64,000 nt of DNA. It comes from Comamonadaceae bacterium. Its GTDB lineage: Bacteria; Pseudomonadota; Gammaproteobacteria; Burkholderiales; Burkholderiaceae_C. The notes under the pieces are model-generated. The model was given only the letters and a program-made list of their open reading frames with translations. It was not told the origin of the DNA and did not search any database. The position numbers were made by a program, and so were the translations under genes. Below, one piece after another: positions 1-7,903 of this stretch; positions within the stretch are counted from its first letter, which is position 1; the number at the start of each line of letters is the position of its first letter. The stretch spans positions 62,001 to 126,000 of the forward strand of contig JAIXUC010000033.1 of the NCBI GenBank assembly GCA_027483665.1, read 5' to 3'.

Positions 1-663
1 CCGAACGTCGGTGCCCTTGACCACATAAATGATGACCTCAGCAATGTTTTTGGCGTGGTCGCCAATGCGCTCCAAGGCTTTGGCCAGAAACAGCAGCTCT
101 AGGCAAGAGGAAATCGTACGGGGGTCTTCCATCATGTAGGTGACCAGCTTGCGCACGAAGCCGTCGAACTCGCGGTCGATCAAGTCGTCTTCTTTCAAGA
201 TGGACACGGCTGCTTCCGTGTCCAGCCGAGCAAACGCATCTAAAGCCTTGTGCAGGAGCTTGCTTGCCATATCTGCAGCCACGCGCAACTCAGACGAGGG
301 CAAAGACCGGGCCAAACCGGCCTCGATCACAGAGCGCACCACACGTGCAATCTTGGAAGCCTCGTCGCCAGCGCGCTCCAAGTTGGCGGTGGTCTTCGAA
401 ATAGCGATCAGCAGGCGCAAGTCACTGGCCGTGGGCTGGCGGCGCGAGATGATGGAGGACAGCTCGCGGTCAATTTCCACTTCCATGGCGTTGACGCGGA
501 CTTCTGTCTCGAACACGCGGGAGGCGATCTCACCGTTGAACTGACTCAAGGAAAAAACCGCATCACGAATTTGCGACTCGACCAACCCGCCCATTTCCAT
601 GACTCGGGAAGAAACGCTGGTGAGTTCAGCGTCGAACTGGCTGGATAAGTGCTTGTCGGGCAT
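1..663 (-). CDS. phoU: PhoU, phosphate transport regulator (3' part cut by window edge)
   Basis: PhoU is a cytoplasmic metal-binding protein that links the PstSCAB transporter to the PhoR/PhoB two-component system and damps Pho signalling when phosphate is plentiful. The reading frame starts at an ATG at 663 behind an AAGGAA ribosome site and runs open off the left edge; 221 codons are visible of the usual 230-240. The two copies of the PhoU helical-bundle metal motif are visible, ERAGDEASKIA in the first half and ERIGDHAKNIAE near the end. It follows pstB by 10 bases, as the last gene of the pst run in view. phoB/phoR would be expected beyond the edge. Confidence 0.95.
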   Translation of the reverse strand, partial: MPDKHLSSQFDAELTSVSSRVMEMGGLVESQIRDAVFSLSQFNGEIASRVFETEVRVNAMEVEIDRELSSIISRRQPTASDLRLLIAISKTTANLERAGDEASKIARVVRSVIEAGLARSLPSSELRVAADMASKLLHKALDAFARLDTEAAVSILKEDDLIDREFDGFVRKLVTYMMEDPRTISSCLELLFLAKALERIGDHAKNIAEVIIYVVKGTDVR

Positions 664-673
664 GTTGCTTTCC

Positions 674-1453
<780 letters not shown>

Positions 1454-1494
1454 GATGGCCTTGGCTTTGGAGTTGTAGGGCTTGGGACTGAATG

Positions 1495-2367
1495 TCAGAG
1501 CTTGGAGCGTGTCAGCACACGGGCCAGAATATTCAAAAAGAGCACCATCGCCGTGATGATGAACACACCCGCCCAAGCCAGCTCTTGCCAGTTGGAATAG
1601 GGGCTCATGGCCATCTTGAAAATGGTCACTGGCAAGCTCGCCATCGGACCACTCAAGTCAGTTGACCAAAACTGGTTATTGAGCGCCGTGAACAACAGCG
1701 GCGCCGTTTCACCAGCGATGCGAGCCAGCGCGAGCAATACACCCGTGACGACCCCAGCCATCGCGGCCTTGAGTGTGATGCTCAAGATCACCTTCCACTT
1801 GGGCGTGCCCAAAGCGTAGGCCGCTTCGCGCAAGCTGGGCGGAATGAGTTGAAGCATGTTTTCTGTGGTTCGGATAACCACCGGGATAACAATCAACGAC
1901 AGGGCCACAACACCGGCGAAGCCAGAAAACGTTTTGAAAGTCGCCACCAAGATGGCGTAGACGAACAAGCCGATCACGATGGAAGGTGCAGACAACAAGA
2001 TGTCGTTCACAAAACGGGTGGTGGCTCCGAACATGGTGCCGCGGTCGTATTCGGCCAGGTAAATCCCGGCCATCACGCCGATGGGCGTTCCGATGAACGT
2101 GGCCATCAACACCATCATCAGGGAGCCAAGCATGGCGTTGGCCAAGCCGCCAACCTCACCCGGAGCCGGCGTAGACATGGTGAAGGTGGTGGCCTTGAGC
2201 CCAGCAAAACCCAGGGTGATGGTCTCGATCAGAATCCAAGCCAGCCAGAACAGCCCGAACGCCATCGCCGCGAGGGACAAGGTCAGCATGACCTTGTTGA
2301 CTCGTTGGCGGTGTGCAAACTTGCTGCGGCGAACTTCCAGGGCTTCGGGACTGAGGATCGCGCTCAT
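1495..2367 (-). CDS. pstA: PstA, phosphate ABC transporter permease
   Basis: Inner-membrane permease subunit of the phosphate importer, 290 residues. It has about six hydrophobic segments beginning near residue 28. The permease coupling region is visible around the stretch with [16 protein letters not shown], the EAA loop that docks on PstB. The start ATG at 2367 has a strong AAGGAG ribosome site and overlaps the pstC stop by four bases (ATGA), so translation of the two permeases is probably coupled. The order pstS-pstC-pstA-pstB-phoU is the canonical one. Confidence 0.96.
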   Translation of the reverse strand: MSAILSPEALEVRRSKFAHRQRVNKVMLTLSLAAMAFGLFWLAWILIETITLGFAGLKATTFTMSTPAPGEVGGLANAMLGSLMMVLMATFIGTPIGVMAGIYLAEYDRGTMFGATTRFVNDILLSAPSIVIGLFVYAILVATFKTFSGFAGVVALSLIVIPVVIRTTENMLQLIPPSLREAAYALGTPKWKVILSITLKAAMAGVVTGVLLALARIAGETAPLLFTALNNQFWSTDLSGPMASLPVTIFKMAMSPYSNWQELAWAGVFIITAMVLFLNILARVLTRSKL

Positions 2368-3389
2368 GTGCGGGCTCCTTCGGACCGACGCATGCGCGCC
2401 AGCATGAACTTGGACAGAGCCAATACGACAAAGGTGATGAAGAACAGAATCAGACCCAGGTAGAACAAGGCGGCCTGATGCAAACCGGCAGACGCTTCTG
2501 CGAACTCATTGGCCAAGGCTGAAGTGATGCTGTTGGCCGCGGCAAACAAACTCACTGAATCCAGCTGGTTGAAGTTACCGATGACGAAAGTCACAGCCAT
2601 GGTCTCACCCAAGGCGCGACCCAAGCCCAGCATGATGCCGCCCACCACGCCGGCTTTGGTGTAGGGCAACACAACCTTGGACACCACCTCCCATGTGGTC
2701 GATCCAAGGGCGTAGGCCGACTCCTTCAGCAAGACAGGGGTGACCTCGAAGACGTCGCGCATCACCGAAGCGATGAACGGAATGACCATGATGGCCAAGA
2801 TGATCCCGGCCGAAAGAAGACCGATCCCCACGGGGGGGCCAGAAACCAGCGCGCCAAGGAAAGGGACACCCGTCAACAGCGACTGCAAAGGGGTCTGCAC
2901 GTACTGGGTGAGGATGGGTGCAAACACCAGCAAACCCCACATACCGTAAACGATGGATGGCACCGCTGCCAACAACTCGATCGCTGTCCCCAGAGGACGA
3001 CGCAACCAAGCTGGCGACATTTCAGTCAGGAACAGCGCGATACCAAAGCTGACCGGCACCGCAATAATCAGGGCAATCGCAGACGACACCAAAGTGCCGT
3101 AGATCATCACCAGACCACCGTACTCCTCAGTGACAGGGTCCCATGTCGAATTGACCAGGAAGCCAAGCCCGTACTTCTCGATGGCAGGCCAAGCACTGAT
3201 GGCCAGAGACAACAAGATGCCAAACAGCAGCAGCAGAGTGATGGCTGCTGCGCTGCGAGCCAACACGGCGAACACCGTGTCAATCCAAGTGCCGAAGCGC
3301 GCGGATCGAACAGGAGGGGGACTGGACATGGACTTCTCTGAGTGGCCAGGCATTTCTGCGCTGGCGGAAGCTACGGATGCAGAAGCCAT
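2364..3389 (-). CDS. pstC: PstC, phosphate ABC transporter permease
   Basis: Second inner-membrane permease of the Pst importer, 341 residues, pairing with PstA. A roughly 45-residue Ser/Ala/Pro-rich cytoplasmic N-tail precedes the first membrane segment ([19 protein letters not shown]). The EAA-type loop reads [16 protein letters not shown]. The ATG at 3389 is supported by AGGAG 10 bases upstream. The 36-base gap to pstS holds no convincing terminator, so pstS and pstC are probably one transcript. Confidence 0.96.
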   Translation of the reverse strand: MASASVASASAEMPGHSEKSMSSPPPVRSARFGTWIDTVFAVLARSAAAITLLLLFGILLSLAISAWPAIEKYGLGFLVNSTWDPVTEEYGGLVMIYGTLVSSAIALIIAVPVSFGIALFLTEMSPAWLRRPLGTAIELLAAVPSIVYGMWGLLVFAPILTQYVQTPLQSLLTGVPFLGALVSGPPVGIGLLSAGIILAIMVIPFIASVMRDVFEVTPVLLKESAYALGSTTWEVVSKVVLPYTKAGVVGGIMLGLGRALGETMAVTFVIGNFNQLDSVSLFAAANSITSALANEFAEASAGLHQAALFYLGLILFFITFVVLALSKFMLARMRRSEGART

Positions 3390-3425
3390 AAGGCAGCCTC
3401 TCCTGTTCGATTATCAAATGCCAGT

Positions 3426-4469
3426 TCAGCGGAACGCGATGGCCTTGCCAGCTGGGTCGGTGATCTTGCCCCAGGCGGCACGAATCACCGTTTTAGCTTC
3501 AGCAGGCATTGGCACGTAGTCGAGTTCAGTGGCTGCAGCGTCACCGTTGGTCAGCACCCAATCAAAGAACTTGAGTGCTTGCGCTGCGTTGGCAGGCTTG
3601 TCTTGCTTCAAGTACATGACGATGAAGTTGGCACCGGTGATGGGCCAGCTGGCAGCGCCAGGCTGGTTCGTCAAGATCTGGAAGAAGCTCCTGTCCCAAG
3701 CAGCACCAGCGGCAGCCGCTTTGAAGGCGGTGTCGTCAGGCGTCACGAAGTTGCCGTTCGCGTTTTGCATCAGAACAAAATTCATCTTGTTCTGTTTCAC
3801 GTACGAGTACTCGACATAACCGATCGAGTTAGGCAAGCGACCCACAAATGCGGCGACGCCTTCGTTGCCCTTACCGCCTGCACCCGTAGGCCAATTGACA
3901 GCCGTGCCCTCGCCCACTTTGGACTTCCACTCGGCATTGACCTTGCTCAGGTAGTTGGTGAACAAGAACGTGGTGCCGGAACCGTCGGCGCGGCGAACCG
4001 GGGCGATGGTGGCGTCAGGCAGAGCCAGGTTGGGATTCAGCGCGCGCAAAGCGGGGTCGTTCCACTTAGTGATCTTGCCCAAGTAAATGTCACCCAACAC
4101 TTGACCGTTCATCCGCATTTGGCCAGGGTTGATACCGCGAATGTTGATCACGGGCACCACACCGCCCATGGCGATCGGGAATTGCATTTGAGCCAGACGC
4201 GTCAGGTCGGCATCGGTGCGAGGCGCATCGGTCGAGGCAAAGTCAACCGTCTTGCCGTCGATCTGGCGCAAACCACCACCGGAGCCGATGGACTGGTAGT
4301 TGATCTTGACGTTGGTCTGGCGGTTGTACTCGGCAGCCCATTTGCTCATGATCGGGTTGATGAAGGTGGCGCCGGCGCCCGTGATGTCTTGCGCTTGCGC
4401 CGTGCTCATCGCACCGGCCATGCCGACTGCGGCCAAAGCCAGGGTGACCGATCTCGTGCTGAATTTCAT
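3426..4469 (-). CDS. pstS: PstS, periplasmic phosphate-binding protein
   Basis: Periplasmic receptor that captures phosphate and delivers it to PstCA. The product is 347 residues with a Sec signal peptide (residues 1 to about 25, ending STAQA). Phosphate-binding motifs are visible: GAGATF at the mature N-terminus, SIGSGGG, and GSGTTF with FTNYL. I chose the ATG at 4469 because it carries the signal peptide directly behind an AAGGAA ribosome site; an upstream in-frame ATG at 4571 would add 34 non-homologous residues. It is the first gene of the pst run, transcribed from the Pho-box promoter upstream. Confidence 0.97.
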   Translation of the reverse strand: MKFSTRSVTLALAAVGMAGAMSTAQAQDITGAGATFINPIMSKWAAEYNRQTNVKINYQSIGSGGGLRQIDGKTVDFASTDAPRTDADLTRLAQMQFPIAMGGVVPVINIRGINPGQMRMNGQVLGDIYLGKITKWNDPALRALNPNLALPDATIAPVRRADGSGTTFLFTNYLSKVNAEWKSKVGEGTAVNWPTGAGGKGNEGVAAFVGRLPNSIGYVEYSYVKQNKMNFVLMQNANGNFVTPDDTAFKAAAAGAAWDRSFFQILTNQPGAASWPITGANFIVMYLKQDKPANAAQALKFFDWVLTNGDAAATELDYVPMPAEAKTVIRAAWGKITDPAGKAIAFR

Positions 4470-4505
4470 ACTGGGTTCCTTCAGGTGGGTTGAAACAATC
4501 GCTGA

Positions 4506-4540
4506 ACTGTAGGTAGCGTGTGTGACAAGTTGGTGACATT
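4506..4540 (-). promoter_or_regulatory. PhoB box and -10 for the pst operon
   Basis: Read on the minus strand, two TGTCA half-sites start exactly 11 bases apart (plus-strand TGACA at 4523-4527 and 4534-4538), the spacing of a PhoB box. After the second half-site (TGTCAC) come 10 bases and then TACAGT (plus 4506-4511), a plausible -10. The Pho box takes the place of a -35, as in PhoB-dependent class II promoters. It sits 52-70 bases before the pstS start codon. Confidence 0.85.
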
Positions 4541-4586
4541 GCCACATCCCTTGTTTCGTGCAAGGGTGCACGGAAGCCTCTGTGAT

Positions 4587-4620
4587 TTGTCACGAACATG
4601 TCATGTGGCGAACCTAGGCT
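4587..4620 (+). promoter_or_regulatory. Second PhoB box, facing the fasciclin lipoprotein gene
   Basis: On the plus strand, TGTCA at 4588-4592 and again at 4599-4603 (11-base spacing) form a complete Pho box. It is followed after 10 bases by TAGGCT at 4615-4620, a weak -10 at exactly the spacing seen for pstS on the other strand. The gene it faces starts at 4656. The two boxes are about 50 bases apart, so this is a divergent PhoB-controlled region. Confidence 0.75.
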
Positions 4621-4655
4621 TGCGCGGTTTCTTTCACATCATGGAGTCAACCCAC

Positions 4656-5138
4656 ATGCAGACCCGTCGTTTCGCTTTTGGCGCTGTTGCAGCAGCCGCT
4701 TTCGTGTTGGCTGGTTGCGCCAGCACCCCCACACCCAAGAATTTGGCCGATACCTTGGCCTCAACGCCCTCCCTGAGCACGCTCAATGGCTTGGTCATGA
4801 AGGCTGGCCTGACCGACACGCTCAAGGGCACCGGCCCCTTCACGGTATTCGCCCCCACGAACGACGCTTTCAAGGCCGTGCCTGCCAAGACCTTGGACGA
4901 TTTGGGCAAGAACCCCGAGCTGCTCAAGCGCGTGTTGGCCTACCACGTGGTGGCAGGCAAAGTCATGGCTGCTGATGTGAAGACGGCCAACGTCAAGACC
5001 TTGGCTGGCCCGAACGTGGGTACCAGCAGGGCGGGCACGTTTGTGACCGTCGAAGGCGCTGTCGTTGAACAAGCCGATGTGGCCGCGACCAACGGGGTGG
5101 TCCACCTCATCGACTCGGTCATGCTGCCACCCAACTGA
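4656..5138 (+). CDS. Fasciclin (FAS1) domain lipoprotein, probably phosphate-starvation induced
   Basis: A 160-residue protein with a lipoprotein signal (MQTRR, hydrophobic core, lipobox LAGC with Cys21) and one FAS1 domain filling the rest. The FAS1 H1 region reads TVFAPTNDAF and the H2 region GVVHLIDSVMLP. FAS1 domains mediate adhesion or protein-protein contacts; single-domain bacterial versions are secreted or membrane-anchored and usually of unknown function. The ATG at 4656 is preceded by GGAG at good distance; the upstream in-frame ATG at 4641 overlaps that site and is less likely. A Pho box faces it and a strong terminator follows, so it is probably a single-gene unit of the Pho regulon. 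Confidence 0.9.
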   Translation: MQTRRFAFGAVAAAAFVLAGCASTPTPKNLADTLASTPSLSTLNGLVMKAGLTDTLKGTGPFTVFAPTNDAFKAVPAKTLDDLGKNPELLKRVLAYHVVAGKVMAADVKTANVKTLAGPNVGTSRAGTFVTVEGAVVEQADVAATNGVVHLIDSVMLPPN

Positions 5139-5160
5139 GCTGGGACGCACCAGTGACACA

Positions 5161-5186
5161 GCCGGGCCTTGTGCCCGGCTTTTTTC
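5161..5186 (+). terminator. Rho-independent terminator after the fasciclin gene
   Basis: A perfect 7-bp stem GCCGGGC (5161-5167) and GCCCGGC (5173-5179) with a 5-base loop is followed directly by six T residues (5180-5185). It begins 23 bases after the fasciclin stop codon and precedes ppx. Confidence 0.92.
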
Positions 5187-5257
5187 TGCCCCACTCTCGA
5201 CGAAAAGCTTCGGTGAAGGCGGCTGCTATCCTGCGCGCCGCAACCCACGGATCCCTC

Positions 5258-6754
5258 ATGCAGAACGGCACACGGCTGGCCGCCGTCGATCTCGGCTCCA
5301 ACAGCTATCGCCTTGAAATTGGTCGGTTTGAACACGGCCAAATCCAGCGCACCGAATACCTCAAAGAAACCGTTCGCCAAGGCAACGGCCTGGACGCGCA
5401 ACGCAACCTCACACGCGAAGCCATGCAACGCGGCTGGGACTGTCTGGCGCGTTTTGGCGAACGTCTGGCTGGCTTCAAGCGCCCCCAAGTGCGCGCGGTG
5501 GCCACGCAAACGCTCAGAGAAGCACGCAACCGGGACGACTTCATTGCCCGCGGCCGGGAACTGCTGGGCTTTCCGATTGATGTGATTGCCGGGCGTGAAG
5601 AAGCGCGCCTGATTTATCAAGGCGTGGCGCATCTGCTGCCGCAAAGCGATGAACGCCGGCTGGTGGTGGACATTGGCGGGCGCTCCACCGAATTGATTCT
5701 GGGTCGCGGCTTTGAGGCGAGCGCCATGGAGTCTTACCGTGTTGGAAGCGTGGCTTGGTCGAGCCGGTTCTTCCCAGACGGCGCGTTTACAGAAGAAGCT
5801 TTTCGCACTGCAGAAGTCGCCGCCAAAGCGGTGCTCGACGAAGCCTTGGTGACTTACCCACGAGGCTCTTGGGACGTGGCGTATGGCTCCTCCGGTACCG
5901 TGGGCGCTGTGGGGGATGCCCTTTCAGCCACTGGCTGGCCCGCGGGAAAAATCACACGCGAAGGACTCGATTGGCTGCTCGATCGGCTGCTGCGCGCGCA
6001 GAGCGCGGACCGGCTTCGCATCGACGGCATTCGTGACGACCGGCGCATGGTGATTGGTGGTGGCGTCAGCGTCTTGCGGGCCTTGTTTGACCTCCTGTCG
6101 ATCAACGAGATGCAATGTGCTGATGGCGGCTTGCGCCAAGGCGTGCTCTACGACCTGATCGCCCGCGAGCAGCCCAACACCGACCTGCGCTCCACGACGG
6201 TCGAACGCTTGGTGCGCAAGTTCAACGCCGATGCCGAGCATGGCTTGCGCGTCAGCCGCACGGCGCAAAGCCTCATGCGGCAACTGCAAGAGGGCAAGCC
6301 CCTTGAATCAATTGATCGCCATCTGCGCAAGCTCGATTGGGCGTCTCGACTGCACGAAATTGGCAGCCACATTTCGCACAGTGACGCCCACAAGCACGGC
6401 GCATACATCTTGGAGCACATCGATGCTTTGGGCTTCGCGCAGCACGAGTTACACCGGCTCAGCCAATTGGTGCTTGGGCACAAGGGCAAGCTGCGCAAGC
6501 TGGAGTTGGCCTTCATCGACGATGCCTTCGTCGAGCAGTTGCTGTGCCTTCGGCTGGCGGTGCTGCTGTGCCATGCCCGTCGCGACCCCGACTTGAAGGG
6601 ACTGCGCCTACACCCGCTGCGCGACCAAGCAGGCTATCTTCTGCAAGCCCGCGAAGGCTGGGCGCTGACCTACCCGCAATCAGCCCACTTGCTGAGGGAA
6701 GAAGTGCTCGCTTGGCAAAAGACACCGTGGGCGTTTAGTTGCGAGGCCTTGTGA
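5258..6754 (+). CDS. ppx: Exopolyphosphatase / guanosine-pentaphosphate phosphatase (Ppx/GppA)
   Basis: A 498-residue cytoplasmic enzyme that removes terminal phosphate from polyphosphate; some family members also convert pppGpp to ppGpp. The ASKHA-fold phosphate loops are visible: DLGSNSYRL near residues 10-18, a second phosphate-binding region DIGGRSTELILG near 140-150, and YGSSGTVGAVG near 210. The C-terminal HD-like domain (residues 310-498) contains the helix with HEIGSHISHSDAHKHGAYIL. The ATG at 5258 gives the family-typical N-terminus; the frame extends upstream through the terminator, which is not credible coding sequence. ppk1 lies 1.2 kb away on the other strand. Confidence 0.93.
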   Translation: MQNGTRLAAVDLGSNSYRLEIGRFEHGQIQRTEYLKETVRQGNGLDAQRNLTREAMQRGWDCLARFGERLAGFKRPQVRAVATQTLREARNRDDFIARGRELLGFPIDVIAGREEARLIYQGVAHLLPQSDERRLVVDIGGRSTELILGRGFEASAMESYRVGSVAWSSRFFPDGAFTEEAFRTAEVAAKAVLDEALVTYPRGSWDVAYGSSGTVGAVGDALSATGWPAGKITREGLDWLLDRLLRAQSADRLRIDGIRDDRRMVIGGGVSVLRALFDLLSINEMQCADGGLRQGVLYDLIAREQPNTDLRSTTVERLVRKFNADAEHGLRVSRTAQSLMRQLQEGKPLESIDRHLRKLDWASRLHEIGSHISHSDAHKHGAYILEHIDALGFAQHELHRLSQLVLGHKGKLRKLELAFIDDAFVEQLLCLRLAVLLCHARRDPDLKGLRLHPLRDQAGYLLQAREGWALTYPQSAHLLREEVLAWQKTPWAFSCEAL

Positions 6755-6905
6755 ACGGTATAAACTGTTTACTCGGTTTGGCGTTCGATTCAAGGCTTGG
6801 GGTGGACAGCTCATCTTGGGTCTCGATGGATCGCCAATCGCATCGGTGATCAGCCAGCCTTGAAGCTGGCTTCATCCCCCGCTAATGACCAGGAGAAATT
6901 TGAAG
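6755..6905 (+). promoter_or_regulatory. Upstream region of the histone-like gene: possible promoter and leader hairpin
   Basis: This 151-base gap holds TATAAA at 6759-6764, a good -10 in isolation with only a weak TTAGTT 18 bases upstream, inside the end of ppx. A 7-bp inverted repeat AGCCAGC (6852-6858) and GCTGGCT (6865-6871) would form a hairpin about 20 bases before the AGGAG ribosome site. No T-run follows, so it is not a standard terminator. If the TATAAA is used, the mRNA has a leader of roughly 135 bases. Confidence 0.3.
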
Positions 6906-7403
6906 ATGAGCACTGCACCCAACCCCAAGGCCGCTACTTCGGCACCCGCCAATTTCCCGCCAAAGCAAGTACCCGCTCAGAAGGCTGCTTCAAAAGCGAT
7001 CAGCAGTCTGTCTAAACCAAAGCCCTTGCCCGCGACAAAGCCTGTCTCGAAGGCTGCAGCCAAACCGCCTGAGAAGACCTTGCCCAAGGCGGTAAGCACC
7101 AAAATTGCAGTCAAAACCACAGCGAAGCCAGCATCTAAAACCTCGGCAACTGCTGCAGCGACGCCAGACGCAGCCAAGACCAAGAAGGCTAAGCTGGTAC
7201 GCGATAGCTTCACCATCCCGAAGGCCGAGTACTACGTGCTGGAAAGCCTGAAGTTGCGGTCTGTGAAGATGGGCAAACCGGCTAAAAAGAGCGAAATTCT
7301 GAGAGCAGGAATCAAAGCACTCGCAGCCATGAGCGACAGCGGCTTGGCTGCGGCCTTGGTGGCCGTACCCACGATCAAAACCGGACGTCCCAAGCTGAGC
7401 TGA
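6906..7403 (+). CDS. Histone-H1-like basic protein with C-terminal ribbon-helix-helix domain
   Basis: A 165-residue protein in two parts. Residues 1 to about 90 are a low-complexity tail of Lys, Ala, Pro, Thr and Ser resembling eukaryotic H1 tails. Residues 95-165 look like a ribbon-helix-helix fold, with a beta-strand-like RDSFTIPKAEY followed by helices containing KKSEILRAGIKAL. It ends in TGRPKLS, a minimal AT-hook-like GRP. This predicts a small DNA-binding or nucleoid-associated protein; no specific name can be given. The start at 6906 follows AGGAG by 10 bases; an upstream ATG at 6885 precedes that site. It lies between ppx and the convergent ppk1-sixA genes. Confidence 0.8.
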   Translation: MSTAPNPKAATSAPANFPPKQVPAQKAASKAISSLSKPKPLPATKPVSKAAAKPPEKTLPKAVSTKIAVKTTAKPASKTSATAAATPDAAKTKKAKLVRDSFTIPKAEYYVLESLKLRSVKMGKPAKKSEILRAGIKALAAMSDSGLAAALVAVPTIKTGRPKLS

Positions 7404-7424
7404 GCTGGACTCAGCTGAGTTGCT

Positions 7425-7886
7425 CTAGAGCAGCTCGGGAACCTGAACTGTGACGATGACGGTTTGTAAAAGGCCGTCGCGCTCACGTGCCCGCAGCCAC
7501 CAGACCGAGCCCTTCTTCACCGCGCACTCGCTGGCCGACATGCCCATAAGGCCAGCGACTACCCGACCCAGCGTGGGCTGGTGTCCGATCACCAGCGTTG
7601 CTTGGCGTGACAGCGGCCAATGGGCCACAGCCAGTAAGTTCTCGACACTGCCTGTTGGGCCAAGTTCCGGGCAGAGGCGATAGCGTCGCCCCAAAGCCAT
7701 GGCTGTTTGTTCTGTTCTGACCGCCGGACTGACCAACACCCGCGAAGTTTCCGGCAAGCGCCCGTCTAGCCAGACACTCATGCGCTCGGCCTGCTTCTCT
7801 CCGCGCCGGGTCAGAGCCCGGTCGTGATCCGCAGACGGGTCCTGCCCCTCTATGGCTTCGGCGTGTCGCCACAAGATAAGGTCCAT
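7425..7886 (-). CDS. sixA: SixA-type phosphohistidine phosphatase
   Basis: A 153-residue histidine-phosphatase (phosphoglycerate-mutase-like) protein. The catalytic RHAEA motif is at residues 7-11 and the second active-site histidine is in VIGHQPTLGRV. SixA removes phosphate from phosphohistidine, classically on HPt domains or PTS proteins. I chose the ATG at 7886, which puts the RH motif at the usual distance from the N-terminus. It begins 17 bases after the ppk1 stop, so the two are likely co-transcribed. Its 3' end faces the histone-like gene, separated by 21 bases; a short inverted repeat there (7398-7416) lacks a T-run. Confidence 0.88.
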   Translation of the reverse strand: MDLILWRHAEAIEGQDPSADHDRALTRRGEKQAERMSVWLDGRLPETSRVLVSPAVRTEQTAMALGRRYRLCPELGPTGSVENLLAVAHWPLSRQATLVIGHQPTLGRVVAGLMGMSASECAVKKGSVWWLRARERDGLLQTVIVTVQVPELL

Positions 7887-7903
7887 GGCTGCGGCGCCCG
7901 TCG

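Noticed and set aside
7398-7416. Inverted repeat AGCTGAG / CTCAGCT between the histone-like gene and sixA, as a bidirectional terminator
   Set aside because: The stem is short, partly inside the coding end, and has no T-run on either side.
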